Below, piece after piece: positions 8,810-17,097 of a DNA stretch of 64,000 nucleotides. A program made the position numbers and the translations under genes. This stretch comes from Lysobacteraceae bacterium UBA6001 (GTDB lineage Bacteria > Pseudomonadota > Gammaproteobacteria > Xanthomonadales > Xanthomonadaceae). The notes below the pieces were generated by a model. It was not told where the DNA came from, made no database searches, and saw only the letters and a program-made list of their open reading frames with translations. The stretch is from positions 533-64,532 of the forward strand of contig DJAN01000286.1 of assembly GCA_002429615.1 (NCBI GenBank). Reading direction: 5' to 3'. Numbering within the stretch: position 1 is the stretch's first letter; every line of letters starts with the position of its first letter.

Positions 8810-9440
8810 GTACCGCATGCCGGCGCTACTCAAGAAGATTCTCATCACCGGGCCGCTGGCGTTGGCCATGATGGCGGGCGCGTTCGGCTTCCTGTTCTGG
8901 AAAGGCATCCACGGCCGGGCGGAAGCCGAGGAGGCAGCGAAGACGGCGCCTACGGCGCCGCCGAGTGCCTCCTCGGCGCAGCCGGTGCCGGGTGGCACGT
9001 CCGGGTCAGGAATTGCAACGGGTGAGCAGTACGTGGCGGCGGTGACGCCTATGGTCGATGACGTGCCGTGGTCGGCCCCTGGCTTCGTCGGCCGTGAGTT
9101 CCGGTCTGATCCTCATGTCTACTGCATGAGCAGTGAGAACAACTGCCGTTGTGTCACTGAGCAGAACACTCGCATCCAGACCATCCGAGACGACGTGTGC
9201 CGGGACATTGCCCGGTACGGCGAGCCCTAAAACCCCTACAAGCCCCCGCAGGAGTCCAGGCCGGGCGCGGCGCAGGCGGGTAGCCAGGGGGAGGGGAGGC
9301 CGGCGAGGACGCCTGTTGATGGCGGCGCGCCCGTCATGGGCACCACGGTCCAACGCCAGACGCGAGGCCAAGGCACCTTCCCGGAATCTCCGGGTTATCA
9401 CACGGCGACTTCGACGCCGCCGACGTCGCTCGATATGTAG
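8808..9440 (+). pseudogene. zot: Zot (inovirus pI-like) 3' part with an internal stop codon
   Basis: The frame encodes the membrane segment and periplasmic end of a zonular-occludens-toxin/pI phage assembly protein. It reads KYRMPALLKKILITGPLALA and a hydrophobic helix, then a T/A/P-rich linker, then the diagnostic cysteine region VDDVPWSAPGFVGR, HVYCMSSENNCRCVTEQ, DDVCRDIARYGEP. The N-terminal P-loop ATPase half is absent. A TAA at 9228-9230 interrupts the frame; beyond it the same frame stays meaningful (NPYKPPQESRPGAAQ ... GYHTATSTPPTSLDM) to TAG at 9438. The usual sequence at this point is GEPYNPYK-like, so a Tyr codon probably became TAA. Both truncation and nonsense mutation make this a pseudogene. 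ATG 8817 could still start a 137-residue product. Confidence 0.75.
9044..9090. repeat. Direct-repeat copy 2 of the zot 3' segment
   Basis: This is the in-frame copy within the zot-like pseudogene, 45/47 identical to 7969-8015. See the copy 1 entry for what lies between. Confidence 0.85.
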
Positions 9441-9501
9441 GGCTTTCCCTGACCCAGTTACCGGCCGGAATAGGTATTATCCGGCGCAATGGAGGGGGAT
9501 C

Positions 9502-9888
9502 ATGGACGTCTGGGTTTTGGTGGTGACATTGCTGCTGGTGAGTTTTCCCGCAGCTGCGCAACGCGTCTACAAGTGCGTCAAAGGAAAGGAGGTTTCCTAT
9601 CAGTCGGAGCCGTGCCCTAACGGACCGGCTGCGAAGGCTTGGGAGGCCGCACCCGTTCCGGAGCAGTCTAATGAAGAGAAGTGGCGTCTATACCGCATCC
9701 AGCAGGAGTTGGCGCAGCGAAATGCACCAAGAGCCAGCTATGGCTGGGCTGCTGCTTCGCCTTCAACCACCTCCGAGTGTGAGGCAGTGAAAGCACAGCG
9801 TGACGCCGTTTATCGGCAGGCTGGATTAAAGCGATCCTTCGAATTATCGAGCTATTGGGACAATAGAGTTCAACAGGCATGTAAATGA
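9502..9888 (+). CDS. DUF4124-like exported protein (paralog 1)
   Basis: A 128-aa protein from ATG 9502, preceded by a strong GGAGGGGG ribosome site. It has a signal peptide (MDVWVLVVTLLLVSFPAAA, cleavage before QRVYKC) and the short DUF4124-like start seen in many Xanthomonadaceae proteins (VYKCVKGKEVSYQSEPC). The middle is a polar linker. The C-terminus (CEAVKAQRDAVYRQAGLKRSF then a WDNRVQQACK end) is almost the same as that of the gene at 40164-40568. Four cysteines suggest two disulfides. It is likely periplasmic; molecular role unknown. It sits in the inovirus patch, so this copy may have moved with it. Confidence 0.75.
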   Translation: MDVWVLVVTLLLVSFPAAAQRVYKCVKGKEVSYQSEPCPNGPAAKAWEAAPVPEQSNEEKWRLYRIQQELAQRNAPRASYGWAAASPSTTSECEAVKAQRDAVYRQAGLKRSFELSSYWDNRVQQACK

Positions 9889-9900
9889 CGGGAGAAGCTC

Positions 9901-10470
9901 ATGGCTATCGTTGAGGTGCTTGCCGGTGGTGCACTGACCCTTCTCGGCGTCTACTTTACGAATAAACATAGCCGTGACATGGCTGATGAGGCACAGCAGG
10001 AATTGCTAAGAGGGTTCTTGAAAGGCCTATATTGCGAGCTCGACACGATATATGAGATCCATAGAGGCGAGGTGGGCCCAATGATCGACGCATTGAAAAG
10101 CGGCGAACCGTTGCTTCTCTTCTATCCGATTGGCCAGAACTACTTTACGGTTTTTGATGGAAATTCCGAATTGCTTGGGCGCGTTCCTGGACACGACATG
10201 CGGACTGCTGCAATTCGGGCCTATATGTTTTCCAAATCCTTTGTAGATACCATCCATAAGAACAATGAGCTATATGACGATTTTACAAAGGCAATTTTGA
10301 ACAATCGTCAGTCGCCGAGCGAAGCTAACACCCTGACTGCGCGGGATGCTTACGACGATCTCTGCACCTATGGAGAGCAGCTGAAGAAGAGTCAGAAGCG
10401 CGCTTATGCTGCGGTAGATCACTTTATAGGCCTAGCAAAGGCTCGGGGCTTTCAGCCGGCAAAAGGGTGA
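9901..10470 (+). CDS. Hypothetical membrane-anchored protein, lower GC
   Basis: A 189-aa protein that starts 12 bp after the previous stop. It has one N-terminal membrane segment (VEVLAGGALTLLGVYF) followed by a mostly helical, charged cytoplasmic region (DEAQQELLRGFLKGLYCELD, LKKSQKRAYAAVDHFIGLAK). I do not recognise a family. One N-terminal anchor plus a helical body resembles many small phage or defence-associated proteins, but there is no catalytic motif. Composition is more AT-rich than the core genes. GGGAGAAGCTC upstream gives a plausible ribosome site. It lies between the zot remnant and the intact DUF3653 gene, so it is probably cargo of the former prophage. Confidence 0.65.
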   Translation: MAIVEVLAGGALTLLGVYFTNKHSRDMADEAQQELLRGFLKGLYCELDTIYEIHRGEVGPMIDALKSGEPLLLFYPIGQNYFTVFDGNSELLGRVPGHDMRTAAIRAYMFSKSFVDTIHKNNELYDDFTKAILNNRQSPSEANTLTARDAYDDLCTYGEQLKKSQKRAYAAVDHFIGLAKARGFQPAKG

Positions 10471-10477
10471 GGCTTAT

Positions 10478-10497
10478 GTAGGGCGCTCGCGCCCTAC
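10478..10497. terminator. Hairpin between convergent genes
   Basis: GTAGGGCGC and GCGCCCTAC form a perfect 9-bp stem with a 2-base loop, placed between the plus-strand gene ending at 10470 and the minus-strand gene ending at 10508. It suits a bidirectional terminator, although no T-run follows. Confidence 0.45.
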
Positions 10498-10507
10498 GGA
10501 TGCGCTT

Positions 10508-10858
10508 TCATCCAGCCTTTCCGAAGTGGCGTTCCCGCCAGTCCCCTAGGTCTACGACGACGACTTTCACCATCGACTGCTGACGCGCTTTCCTGGCTGC
10601 GTTCCGAACTCGGGCGGCATCTCGGAGGTCAGCGGCCTCCGAACGCCAAAGCAGACCTCGCAGGCGACGCTCGGAGAAGCGTTCTCCGGTCGGCGCCACC
10701 AAGTCACGACCGGCGAGCCGCCAGCCGGCCCATGGCCCGGAGAGTTCGACCTGGTTGTCCACCACGCGGCGATAGACGTCCTGGGCACATGTGTTCGGGC
10801 AAGGCTTGCCGGCATCCCAGCACGGCGGCCGGCGGTCAATGTCGTAGGTGTTGGTCAC
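10508..10858 (-). CDS. DUF3653-type inovirus-associated protein
   Basis: A 116-aa protein. GTG 10858 (VTNTYDIDRRPP) is chosen because GGAG lies about eight bases upstream on the coding strand; the frame could extend to 10918. The core GPWAGWRLAGRDLVAPTGER plus RRLRGLLWRSEA matches what I recall of the DUF3653 phage family, found next to replication/regulatory genes of Xanthomonas and Stenotrophomonas filamentous phages. The N-terminal half has a Cys-rich piece (PPCWDAGKPCPNTC). The C-terminal tail is duplicated at 7269-7355. The gene lies just beside the dif-like site, where an XerCD-integrated inovirus would end. Role probably phage regulation; not proven. Confidence 0.65.
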   Translation of the reverse strand: MTNTYDIDRRPPCWDAGKPCPNTCAQDVYRRVVDNQVELSGPWAGWRLAGRDLVAPTGERFSERRLRGLLWRSEAADLRDAARVRNAARKARQQSMVKVVVVDLGDWRERHFGKAG

Positions 10859-10955
10859 GCGGCGATCTCCGTATCGGTGGGTCGCCGGGGATGTAGGCAA
10901 GTCTTGATCCAGAGCCAAATCCAGCGCAGCCGGGCCATGGTCCGGGCCAGACTTG

Positions 10956-10983
10956 ATTTCGCATAATGTATATTATGTAATCG
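10956..10983. other. dif-like XerC/XerD recombination site
   Basis: The 28 bases read as an 11-bp XerC arm (ATTTCGCATAA), the TGTATA central hexamer and an 11-bp XerD arm (TTATGTAATCG). The inner 19 bases (CGCATAATGTATATTATGT) equal the E. coli dif core; overall 21 of 28 positions match E. coli dif, with differences in the outer ends. Such sites resolve chromosome dimers at the terminus and are used by inoviruses for integration. Inovirus remnants lie immediately to the left. The altered outer XerD arm may mean it is a phage-made hybrid. Genes to the left run mainly + and those just to the right mainly -, as expected for converging replichores. Confidence 0.85.
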
Positions 10984-11113
10984 CCCAAGCGGGTGACCCG
11001 GTGGGCGGCACGCCACTTGCTATCGATATAGCGCTGTCGAAGCGATCACCAGAGCACTTGCTTGCCTCAGGGCGCGCCCGAACCGCCTCGAACCTTCGCC
11101 TTTCCGCCTGTAA

Positions 11114-11130
11114 CCCCTCGCATTGCGGGG
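11114..11130 (-). terminator. Short GC hairpin after the toxin/immunity operon
   Basis: CCCC and GGGG flank a nine-base loop on the 3' side of the minus-strand gene ending at 11156. It is a weak terminator candidate. The rest of 10984-11155 shows no gene I can support. Confidence 0.25.
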
Positions 11131-11155
11131 CCGCGCGTTTCCAGTCTTCCGCGAA

Positions 11156-11695
11156 TCACTGACCGCAATCCTTACCGGATTTGATTGCCTCCCTTAATTC
11201 CCGCTTTGCCAATTCAATCTCCTCAGGGCTCCGGCAGATGTCCTGCAAACCCACATCAAACTTCGCCCTAGACCGCTTTTTGAAATTAATAAGCTCAGAG
11301 CTGCATCGAGCAGAGAGGACCTTCCCATCAGCCTTGTCGACCAAGGAGATCAGACCATTCCCTCGATAGGCCGCGTAGCACTGAAGGTCAGTGCCCAAAG
11401 CGCCATCTAACTTGAACCTAATCAAATCAATCAACTGCTGCGAAGCAATGCCACTCTTACTCCCTCCAATGAGCGCAAGCCCTAGCTCTCCTCCATCCAT
11501 CCCCGAGCACGCATACGCGTTCTGTGTGCACAAATACTTGCTCCCGCTACTCCGGTGGAAAACAAGCGATGAAAGCACGGAATACTCCGCACCACGAATA
11601 TCTGCAGCCATGCGCTCCGCGTACTCATCGCTCTGAGCAACTCCTGGAAACATCAAAGCAACCAACATGGCACTTCCAGCAAGACAACTCTTCAT
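11156..11695 (-). CDS. Small exported Cys-rich protein, candidate immunity protein for the RHS toxin
   Basis: A 179-aa protein from ATG 11695 (a GTG at 11704 that overlaps the RHS stop is the alternative). It has a signal peptide (MKSCLAGSAMLVALMFPGVAQS) and a mature region with at least five Cys (KYLCTQNAYACSG, LQCYAAY, SARCSS, DICRSPEE, KDCGQ), consistent with periplasmic disulfides. No family recognised. It starts five bases after the stop of the RHS gene, so the two are co-translated. Its position directly behind a polymorphic toxin, its small size and its periplasmic location match an immunity protein against a peptidoglycan-acting toxin. This role is inference from context. Confidence 0.7.
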   Translation of the reverse strand: MKSCLAGSAMLVALMFPGVAQSDEYAERMAADIRGAEYSVLSSLVFHRSSGSKYLCTQNAYACSGMDGGELGLALIGGSKSGIASQQLIDLIRFKLDGALGTDLQCYAAYRGNGLISLVDKADGKVLSARCSSELINFKKRSRAKFDVGLQDICRSPEEIELAKRELREAIKSGKDCGQ

Positions 11696-11700
11696 GAGTA

Positions 11701-14700
11701 TCACCAGAATGGAGGGGGCATCTTAGGTATGAAGTTATCCCTCACCTGCAATGTACTTCCGGGTTCCGAATCGAGAAGACTGTTCAATTTTTGCATATCC
11801 GCCGCCCACCCGGTAATACACCCCTCTGAGCAGAACTTCGGGCCGAGTGATGGACCGAAGGGATTTCCGCAGCTATGCGATCTAATGAGACTACGACCAT
11901 GCGTGATCGTCCCGTCCATTGGCTCTAGAACTCTTCCGTTCTTCTTGCTCGTATATCCATCGGTCCACATCCACATGCCGGTAGGAATCGGCCCTCTGCT
12001 ACGTATGCTAGTACATGCCGGGTTGTCTTTGCACGACATTCCACCGCCGTTGTTTCCTGACGCCACAGGTATTGATACCACTGGAACTCCGGGCGTGTCT
12101 GGGTAACACACGAGTCTTTTGTCTGCGATCGCATAGATGCAGCTGGCTAATCCGTGAGGATCGACAAACGACACCGGGTTACCGTTTACGTATGTATAAG
12201 CGTTAACTCCGCCAGCTAGGCCGATCGGATCCTCGCTGATGAATCTTCCCGTCTGCGGGTCGTAAAAGCGCGCACGGTAGTAGTACAGCCCCGAGCGATC
12301 GCGCTCTCGACCGGTGTATTGGTAGGGATTCTCGACGCCCTGCGGATCCTGACTCGAGAAACCGTAGGCGTCGTAGTCGTACGATTGCACCACATTGCCC
12401 CCGGCATCAGTCAACGCGCGAGTGTTATTTAAGTGGTCTGTAACGAGGTAGCGACGGTTCTCTGCCGTACCACGAGCAATGCGCCGGTCGATGCCCGGCC
12501 CATTAAGGACGGGGATAGCCGTGCCACCTTCTTCTTCCTGCACCACGTTCAATCCGTCATACAGGTAAGCGGTAGCTACACCAGCTTCGGTCTTGCTGTA
12601 GCGGCGGCCCAATGCGTCATAGCCGAAGCTCGCAATCACCGCGCCGTCCTGCTTGATCAACGCCAACTGATTGCGTGCATTCCACTCGTAGGTGCGGCCG
12701 CCTTCGCTGGTCATGTTGCCGTTGGCATCGAAGCTGAGCGTTCCTCCTTCGCTCCGGACCATGCGGCTGTTGTCGTCAAACCCGGTATCCCCACGCGCCG
12801 CCGGCAGTGCCTGCGGCGCAAACGTCCCCGTCTGGGTAACAATTCGACCGGAGCGATCGTATGCATAACCCAGCGTCCCGAGCGAGCTGGCATCTGGCTT
12901 CAGCCATGCAAGGCCGGTGAGTTGGCTGGCCGCGTCGTAGGCATAGCCAGCCTCCACACCGTTCGGAAGCTTCGTACTGGTCAGGCGGTCGATGTCGTCG
13001 TATTCGTAATCCACGACCTCCGCGCCACGCAGAATCTGGCGCAAGCGGTCACCAGCATCGTAGCGGTACTCCACCGCTGACTGCCCGGCAATCGTCATCG
13101 ATGTGCGTCGACCCAGGATGTCGTAGCCATACCCGATGGCACCCTGTGGCGCGGTGGAAGCAGTAACGCGGTCGAAGTCGTCGTACTCCCATGACAGCGT
13201 GCCCGAGGCCGAATCGACCAGACTCGTCAATCTGCTTGCCGCATCATAGTGGAAAATGATCGTGCCGCCGTCGCTGTATGTCGTAGTGACACGCCTGCCG
13301 AGCTGGTCATAAGTGTACTGGGTAATAAACTGGCGACGATCAGTGTAGGTCAGCGCCCGATTCATGCCATCGTATGTCCAAGATTCGGTCTGGCCGAGAC
13401 TATCAGTCCGCATCACCACCCGATCGCGTGAGTCATACTCGTAGGTGATGCCCGCCTGATGCGGTAGCAGAACGTCGGTCATATTACCGTTGGCATCGTA
13501 GGCCAGCTCGCTGGTTCCTCCGTCCGGGCCGACGTTTTTCACGAGTTGGTTTTGGCTGTTGTACTCGGCACGCGCCATTTGGCCATCGGGCCCTTGCGCG
13601 GCGACCTGACGCCCGAGGGCGTCGTAGCGAAAGCTGATGTCGCGCCCGAGAGGGTCGCTTAGGGTCACCAGATCCGCGCCGACGTAGTAGGACACGCTGG
13701 TATTGGATAGCGGGTCGGTTACCGATTCCGGGAGGCCAGAAGATGTGCAGGTGAACGTACTCGCCTTGCCCAGCGCATTGGTGACGCGTGACAGGCAGCC
13801 CTGGGCATACTCCAGCGTTACGGTGCGGTTGAGCGGATCGGTGAGCGACGCCACCTGGCCTTCCACGGTATAGGCGATTCTCGTCTCGACTGCTCGGCTG
13901 GTTCCGGCCAGGACGGTGGTCCCCACGAGTTGCCCAAAACCATCGTACTCATACTCCGTCCGCCGCCCGATCGGATCGATCCGTGCGGTCATCCTTCCTT
14001 CCGCATCGCGCTCGAACCGATACTCCTGCGCCAGCGGCGTCCCATAGGCCAGCGTATCCGAAATCGGATACATCCCATCTCCAAACACCACACGTCGCTG
14101 ACTGCCATCCGGGTGCGTTACCAGGGTGCCTGTCGTGCTTCCATCTATGTGGTCGTACTGAATTTGGTAAACCGCTCCATCCGCTAGCGTCTGGCGTATG
14201 ACGCGCCCTGTGGTCGTGGTCGCGGCGCCCGTACCAGTCTGCTCGTACTCATTGAGCAGAACGCGATTTCCTCGCTGATCGAAGATGGCTGACAGGCGAT
14301 GCCGAAGCGTCGAACTACTTCCCCAGCTCTGATACTCGTACCGACGAAAGGTTTCATCCGGATAGATGACCTTTGCGAGAAGGCCCTGGGCGTTGTACTC
14401 GTAGCGCCAAGTCGACCCAAGCATGTCCTTGGCCGAGATGATTCGGTTCTGGGTGTCGTAGTCGAGGTCGATGTATCGGCTGTTGGGCGAGATGATGCGG
14501 CTTACGCGCCCAGCATCGTAGACATAATCGACCCGGTTTCCGAAACGATCCTGGCTCCATAGCAGCCGATTCGGGCTATGGGGTTCGAACACCATCTGCG
14601 AGCCATCGCGCAGCCTTAAATAGTACTTGTAGCCGTCAACATTGTCCGAGTACAGGGTTGCCCCCGAGATCGCTTGCTTTCCGTCATATCGCCATACACC

Positions 14701-17040
14701 GTAAGCTCCAGTGCCGGATATCTGCTTGAACACTAGCGGCGATCCATTCGGCAGTACCAACTGAAGCTCGCTGTAGCTTGTGCCGTTCATGGAGAGACGG
14801 TACGCAAAATCCGCGGCTGTGCCGTATCCGAACTCACGCTTGACGCGGTCACTGGGACGGTAGTTTCGGCCAACGGTGATGGGGACGACATCACTAATGG
14901 CGATGTCGGTTTCCTGATAGGTGAATCGGCCGGTTTTAAGATCAATGGGATCGCCCGCGGAGGCGCTGTTACCAGTGCCTGCATTGCACTCCCCACACTC
15001 CTGGGGCTCCGGTGGCTTACCCTCCTCCGGCGCCGGGTCACTGGGGCTCACCGCCGCGCCAAATGTCACGACTTCCCGCAGCGCCACGCCATCCTCCGGC
15101 ACGAACTGGGTCTCCGCGTCATTCACCCTGCCCTGGCCGTATACGCGCCAGCCCTCCATTGCGTCGTACAGCCAGAAGTCCGCGGCAGTACCTGCGGGAT
15201 GATGATCGTAGTTGGGGTAATAGACGCGAGCGCCCCTTCCTGCTTCTGGCGTAAGGCCCTGCAGGACGGCACCACCCGGCTGCAAGGTAAAGTACATCGG
15301 GAAATTGGTAGGCAACGGGTACGGTGAGCGATTGACCGGTGTCGGCACAATGGCGACTTCGGTCACGATCTTTCCCTTGTGATCCCGGATCACCGTGCCC
15401 GCCGGAATATGGAGTTCCATGCCGGGCAGGTCGGGATGCTTCAGAACCATGTCCTCCGTTGTCGGCGACGGAATCCTGATCTTGTCGCGCGCAGTGATGC
15501 GGGGCAGCCACATAGTGAACGGCACCTGTGTCAGCGCTCCTGGCTGCACGTCTACACCGATGACAAATTGCCCGTATTCAACGCCTGGCCCATTGGCGGC
15601 CGTGCCGTCTACGTATAGCTTCTGTCTGCCCGAAGGAACGTCGTAGATAAGGAACTGCCCTTCCGCGTTGGTCTTGCCAAAGCTGTCACCCACATTGACG
15701 GCAACACCAGCCACGGGCTGCCCATCAGCGCGCCGGATGGATCCGGTCAATGCGGCCTTTCCCCAGGCCTTGAAAAGCTCAGGCATGAATCCGAGCGGCA
15801 TCAGTTCGGGCTGACGACCAGGAACTCGCCAATTCTCGCCCGCATTGTCCTTGCCGGGCGTCCACACGCCATCACGCATCTCACCCTGCTCCTGGCAGAG
15901 TACAAGCGTTCTCAATTTGGTCCCGCAGTAGCCTTCCTTTCCCGCGAGATCGACGGACTGCCCACCGCTGCTTGTCGATTTGTCAGCACCCAAGGCGCTC
16001 TGTGGAGCGGCAATCGCAGCCGTTCGGAAATCCAGCGTTATCAATGGGAGACGCTCGCCGCTCTGGCTCGTAACGCCATCGACCATCAGGGTATAGGCAG
16101 CATCGGGAAAGAGCTCCCGACGGGGGGTGACGAAAGCGAGCCGACCATCCTCTACTGCAACGACACGAACCGGCGCCGCGCCACCGGGACCAAACAAGGT
16201 AAAGGTGGCTTCATTGAGATCACTCAGACGCACCGGTTCGGAAAAGCGAATCGCTAGCCGAGCGTTGATCGCAACGTTATTCGCGCCTTGCTCCGGCACG
16301 GAACCGGCCAGGCCAAGCGGCACGGTCTTCCCTCGTGTATCCGTCGCCGCAACGACCACGTCGCCCTCAGGATTGAAGAGCAGGTCCTCTCGCCCCCCGA
16401 CCCTCGCCCGTCCGGCGCCCAAGAGCCGCACCTGACCATCTGCCTGCAATACGGCCCGATGCCCGCTTGCCGGTGCCATGCCTTCACCGACGGCATTCCA
16501 AAGGCCAGTATCAGGATTCCACAATTCGTAGGCGTGTGGGTTGCCAACGCCGCCAGCGAACAACACACGGCCATCGGTGAGCACCGTGGCCGTATGGTCG
16601 CTTCTTGCGCTCATGGGCAGACGATCCGCTGGATCCAGGGCACGCAGTTCCGGATCGAACCACAGCCCCCCTGCCTGCATGTTGCCCGCGGCATCTCGCC
16701 CCCCCCAGACCAGCACACGTCCGTCAGGAAGCAACGTCAAGCTAGCATTTCGGCGCACCGTGGGCAGCAGCCAGCTTCGACCGCGGTTCGACTTGGCGGA
16801 GGTCTGCAGCCGCAGCTCCGTGCCATTGGAAGACAAGTAAATCGTCTGGTCGCCCTGCAAACGCAGATATCGCTCGGTGCCGGGCACTGCCCTGGCGGCC
16901 CTGGCCTCGGTCAGCTGGCCTCCTTCAGATGATTGCCCTGACGTTGGGATCGACACGTGATTGGACGCCGCAGCCGCGGCCACCAGCCCCAACAGCAGTC
17001 CCGCCGTGACGGACATCCAGCCCTTCCGCTTGCTAGCCAT
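11701..17040 (-). CDS. Secreted RHS/YD-repeat polymorphic toxin with L,D-transpeptidase-like (Tlde1/DUF2778) C-terminus
   Basis: A 1779-aa protein. ATG 17040 has GGAG ten bases upstream and opens a signal peptide (MSVTAGLLLGLVAAAAAS). Order of parts: kelch-like repeats at ~90-220 (LLPDGRVLVWGG, VLTDGRVLFAGG); a bacterial Ig-like fold ~250-350; a carboxypeptidase-regulatory-like module ~450-520; the RHS entry segment (GDPIDLKTGRFTYQETDIAI); many YD repeats; and the conserved RHS end (RERDRSGLYYYRARFYDPQT, then a DPHGL cut site near 1631). The last 148 residues are variable. They hold GPIPTG at ~1683, His 1722 (RSHSCG) and SEGCI with Cys 1741, the arrangement of the Tlde1/DUF2778 L,D-transpeptidase-like toxins that attack peptidoglycan precursors. 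There is no PAAR or T6SS gene nearby. The YD core is certain; the toxin assignment is moderately sure. Confidence 0.9.
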   Translation of the reverse strand: MASKRKGWMSVTAGLLLGLVAAAAASNHVSIPTSGQSSEGGQLTEARAARAVPGTERYLRLQGDQTIYLSSNGTELRLQTSAKSNRGRSWLLPTVRRNASLTLLPDGRVLVWGGRDAAGNMQAGGLWFDPELRALDPADRLPMSARSDHTATVLTDGRVLFAGGVGNPHAYELWNPDTGLWNAVGEGMAPASGHRAVLQADGQVRLLGAGRARVGGREDLLFNPEGDVVVAATDTRGKTVPLGLAGSVPEQGANNVAINARLAIRFSEPVRLSDLNEATFTLFGPGGAAPVRVVAVEDGRLAFVTPRRELFPDAAYTLMVDGVTSQSGERLPLITLDFRTAAIAAPQSALGADKSTSSGGQSVDLAGKEGYCGTKLRTLVLCQEQGEMRDGVWTPGKDNAGENWRVPGRQPELMPLGFMPELFKAWGKAALTGSIRRADGQPVAGVAVNVGDSFGKTNAEGQFLIYDVPSGRQKLYVDGTAANGPGVEYGQFVIGVDVQPGALTQVPFTMWLPRITARDKIRIPSPTTEDMVLKHPDLPGMELHIPAGTVIRDHKGKIVTEVAIVPTPVNRSPYPLPTNFPMYFTLQPGGAVLQGLTPEAGRGARVYYPNYDHHPAGTAADFWLYDAMEGWRVYGQGRVNDAETQFVPEDGVALREVVTFGAAVSPSDPAPEEGKPPEPQECGECNAGTGNSASAGDPIDLKTGRFTYQETDIAISDVVPITVGRNYRPSDRVKREFGYGTAADFAYRLSMNGTSYSELQLVLPNGSPLVFKQISGTGAYGVWRYDGKQAISGATLYSDNVDGYKYYLRLRDGSQMVFEPHSPNRLLWSQDRFGNRVDYVYDAGRVSRIISPNSRYIDLDYDTQNRIISAKDMLGSTWRYEYNAQGLLAKVIYPDETFRRYEYQSWGSSSTLRHRLSAIFDQRGNRVLLNEYEQTGTGAATTTTGRVIRQTLADGAVYQIQYDHIDGSTTGTLVTHPDGSQRRVVFGDGMYPISDTLAYGTPLAQEYRFERDAEGRMTARIDPIGRRTEYEYDGFGQLVGTTVLAGTSRAVETRIAYTVEGQVASLTDPLNRTVTLEYAQGCLSRVTNALGKASTFTCTSSGLPESVTDPLSNTSVSYYVGADLVTLSDPLGRDISFRYDALGRQVAAQGPDGQMARAEYNSQNQLVKNVGPDGGTSELAYDANGNMTDVLLPHQAGITYEYDSRDRVVMRTDSLGQTESWTYDGMNRALTYTDRRQFITQYTYDQLGRRVTTTYSDGGTIIFHYDAASRLTSLVDSASGTLSWEYDDFDRVTASTAPQGAIGYGYDILGRRTSMTIAGQSAVEYRYDAGDRLRQILRGAEVVDYEYDDIDRLTSTKLPNGVEAGYAYDAASQLTGLAWLKPDASSLGTLGYAYDRSGRIVTQTGTFAPQALPAARGDTGFDDNSRMVRSEGGTLSFDANGNMTSEGGRTYEWNARNQLALIKQDGAVIASFGYDALGRRYSKTEAGVATAYLYDGLNVVQEEEGGTAIPVLNGPGIDRRIARGTAENRRYLVTDHLNNTRALTDAGGNVVQSYDYDAYGFSSQDPQGVENPYQYTGRERDRSGLYYYRARFYDPQTGRFISEDPIGLAGGVNAYTYVNGNPVSFVDPHGLASCIYAIADKRLVCYPDTPGVPVVSIPVASGNNGGGMSCKDNPACTSIRSRGPIPTGMWMWTDGYTSKKNGRVLEPMDGTITHGRSLIRSHSCGNPFGPSLGPKFCSEGCITGWAADMQKLNSLLDSEPGSTLQVRDNFIPKMPPPFW

Positions 17041-17097
17041 GCGCTTGCTCCATTCCTTTGCGCTCGATGCCGCCATCCGACGGCAAACACGAATTCG

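Noticed and set aside
11022-11040. ATAGCGCTGTC near the dif-like site resembling the xylan LacI operators
   Set aside because: Only the AGCGCT core matches, the palindrome is poor and no regulated gene is adjacent.
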